From DATARH01 sp035507475 (lineage in GTDB: Bacteria > Pseudomonadota > Alphaproteobacteria > ATCC43930 > CGMCC-115725), in NCBI GenBank assembly GCA_035507475.1, contig DATJOB010000197.1, positions 1 through 7,362 of the forward strand: a DNA stretch of 7,362 bases. The letters are read 5' to 3'. Position numbers and translations under genes: made by a program. Under the pieces are notes generated by a model, which was given only the letters and a program-made list of their open reading frames with translations, was not told where the DNA came from and searched no databases. This document shows, one piece after another, positions 6,008-7,362 of this stretch (the stretch's first letter is position 1; every line of letters starts with the position of its first letter).

Positions 6008-7362
6008 ATGCTCAGGGAAACCGGAGGCCGCCGCACCGGCCGCCCGCCGCAGCAGGTCGCACCCGAGGCGTTCGACTTCGCCCGGCTGATCCGCGACGGC
6101 GAGACGGTGGGCTGGGCCGAGGCGACCGCCGAGCCGGTGTTCCTCACCCGGCTGCTCGATGCGCAGGCGCCGCGCTGCGCGCCGTTCCGGGTGTTCTTCC
6201 CGCTGACCTTCGGCAGCGTGTTCGCCGCCGACCACCGCAACGTGACGGTAACCGCGCTCGGCGGGGCCGGTGCCGGGCGGCGCTTCTTTGCCGGCGGGGC
6301 GGACAACGTGCTGCCCGCGAATATTTCCGACCTGCCGGGACTTGTCGCCAGCGGCCGGCTGCCGATCGACGTGGTGCTGCTGCAGGTCACCGGCCCGGAC
6401 CGGCACGGCCGCTACAATGCCGGGCTCGGCATCGAGCATCTCGGCGCGGCGCTCGCCCGCGCGCGGCTGGTCGTCGCGCAACTCAACCCGGAACTGCCAT
6501 GGACCGAGGGCGACACGGTGCTCGACGCCGCGGCGATCGACCTGCTGGTGCCGGCCGCGGAGCCGCCGCTCGAACTGCCGGCGCGCTCCCCCTCACCCGT
6601 CGACCGCGCGATCGCCGGCCATGTCGCGCGGCTGGTCCCCGATCGCGCGACGATCGAGTTCGGCCTCGGCGCGATCCCCGAAGCGGTCGCTCACGCGCTC
6701 GGCGCGAAGCGCAGGCTCGGCGTCCATTCGGGCGCGATCGGCGATGGCGTCGCCGCCCTGATGGAAAGCGGAGCGGTCGACAACAAGCACAAGGAGATCG
6801 ATGCCGGCGTGACGATCGGCACGATGCTGATGGGGACCCGCCGGCTCTACCGCTTCGCCGACCGCAACCCCGCCATCCGGCTGCGCGCGACGTCGTATAC
6901 GCACGACGCCCTGGTGCTCGGCAACTTCCGGCGGTTTGTCGCGATCAACGGCGCGCTGGAGGTCGATCTGACCGGCCAGGTCAACGCCGAGACCGCCGGC
7001 GGCCGGCATATCGGCACGGTCGGCGGGCAGATGGATTTCGTGCGCGCCGCCAACCGCGCGGCGGAAGGCCGCTCGATCATCGCGCTGCAAGCGACGAACC
7101 GCGACCGCAGCCGCTCGCGCGTCGTCGCGCGCCTCGCGGACGGCGTCGTCACCACACCGCGCGCCGAGGCGGATGTCGTCGTCACCGAGCACGGCATCGC
7201 CGAGCTGCGCGGCCGCACGCTCGGCGAAAAGCGTGGGCTCGGCATCCACTCGGGCGCCATCGGTGACGGCATTGTCGGGCTGATGGAAGCCGGCGTCGCC
7301 GACAACCGGCACAAGGAGATCGACGCCGGGGTCACGGTCGGAACGATGCTGATGGGGACGCG
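6008..7362 (+). CDS. Acetyl-CoA hydrolase/CoA-transferase family protein, 3' end open, chimeric C-terminus
   Basis: The frame opens at ATG 6008 and has no stop to the window end (451 codons plus two bases). Family members (4-hydroxybutyrate or acetate CoA-transferases, acetyl-CoA hydrolases) move CoA between carboxylic acids in the cytoplasm. The N-terminal domain spans roughly residues 24-190 (LIRDGETVGWAEATAEP at 27-43; GPDRHGRYNAGLG at 129-141). The C-terminal domain shows EFGLGAIPEAV at 217-227, VHSGAIGDG at 239-247, MLMGTRRLYRFA at 273-284, INGALEVDLTGQVNAE at 313-328, GTVGGQMDFVRAA at 336-348, and VVTEHGIAELRGRTL at 391-405. Homologues then finish within about 30 residues. Here the frame instead continues into a second, diverged copy of residues 231-277. 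There is no SD before ATG 6008; a GGAGG at about 6020 has no start codon after it. The gene is divergent from the liv operon. Family assignment is firm; substrate and true 3' end are not known. Confidence 0.85.
   Translation, partial: MLRETGGRRTGRPPQQVAPEAFDFARLIRDGETVGWAEATAEPVFLTRLLDAQAPRCAPFRVFFPLTFGSVFAADHRNVTVTALGGAGAGRRFFAGGADNVLPANISDLPGLVASGRLPIDVVLLQVTGPDRHGRYNAGLGIEHLGAALARARLVVAQLNPELPWTEGDTVLDAAAIDLLVPAAEPPLELPARSPSPVDRAIAGHVARLVPDRATIEFGLGAIPEAVAHALGAKRRLGVHSGAIGDGVAALMESGAVDNKHKEIDAGVTIGTMLMGTRRLYRFADRNPAIRLRATSYTHDALVLGNFRRFVAINGALEVDLTGQVNAETAGGRHIGTVGGQMDFVRAANRAAEGRSIIALQATNRDRSRSRVVARLADGVVTTPRAEADVVVTEHGIAELRGRTLGEKRGLGIHSGAIGDGIVGLMEAGVADNRHKEIDAGVTVGTMLMGT
6696..6840 (+). 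repeat. Internal repeat copy 1 within the CoA-transferase gene
   Basis: This is the in-place copy of the segment encoding residues 231-277 (LGAKRRLGVHSGAIGD and onward). It aligns without gaps to 7218-7362 at a constant offset of 522 bases (174 codons). Counting by hand from 6697, 116 of 144 bases agree (about 81%), and 36 of 47 residues agree. Confidence 0.9.
7218..7362 (+). repeat. Internal repeat copy 2 at the window end, diverged and in frame
   Basis: It starts at a nine-base identity (CGCTCGGCG) within the GRTLGE codons and runs to the last base of the window. It encodes LGEKRGLGIHSGAIGD and onward. Many differences from copy 1 are silent or conservative (V/I, K/R, S/A), so it is a diverged paralogous coding segment and not a recent exact duplication. 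The upstream flank of copy 1 is not duplicated. Confidence 0.9.

Noticed and set aside
5917..7266. Plus-strand 449-residue frame over the CoA-transferase region
   Set aside because: It is Arg-rich without motifs. The frame beginning at 6008 carries every CoA-transferase family motif in order and is the true gene.

Overview
The window is a GC-rich bacterial segment with strong G/C third-position bias. It most resembles an alphaproteobacterium of the Rhizobiales/Rhodospirillales type. This rests on codon use, the kind of small hypothetical proteins present, and a branched-chain-amino-acid-type (HAAT) ABC transporter; no rRNA or other taxonomic marker is present.

Layout. (1) 1-531, plus strand: the 3' part of a class I SAM-dependent methyltransferase gene whose start lies before the window. 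(2) 545-1164: two small hypothetical genes pointing away from each other (545-751 minus, 940-1164 plus). The space between them and the first half of the minus-strand gene form an AT-rich island (about 38% GC over 681-800). (3) 1165-1251: a short spacer between convergent genes, holding a 15-bp minisatellite and a GC-rich hairpin. (4) 1252-5858, minus strand: a complete four-gene HAAT transporter operon, transcribed in the order periplasmic binding protein, LivH permease, LivM permease, LivG-LivF ATPase. The two ATPases, normally separate proteins, form one 509-residue open frame here, and its N-terminus carries an 18-bp (six-residue) tandem repeat. (5) 5859-6007: a divergent intergenic region with a good SD and a plausible sigma70-type promoter for the liv operon; a small inverted repeat fills the -35/-10 spacer. 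(6) 6008-7362, plus strand: a CoA-transferase/acetyl-CoA hydrolase family gene, open at the window end. Near its expected C-terminus it continues in frame into a diverged second copy (about 81% nucleotide identity over 145 nt) of its own middle segment.

Working model. The transporter binds a small molecule in the periplasm and brings it through LivH/LivM using the fused ATPase. The divergent CoA-transferase could activate a carboxylic acid or recycle its CoA ester, so the pair may be an uptake-plus-activation module. The substrate cannot be read from the sequence. The points most worth a second look are the LivG-LivF fusion with its repeat-bearing N-terminus and the chimeric end of the CoA-transferase, which may be a real recombination or an assembly join.
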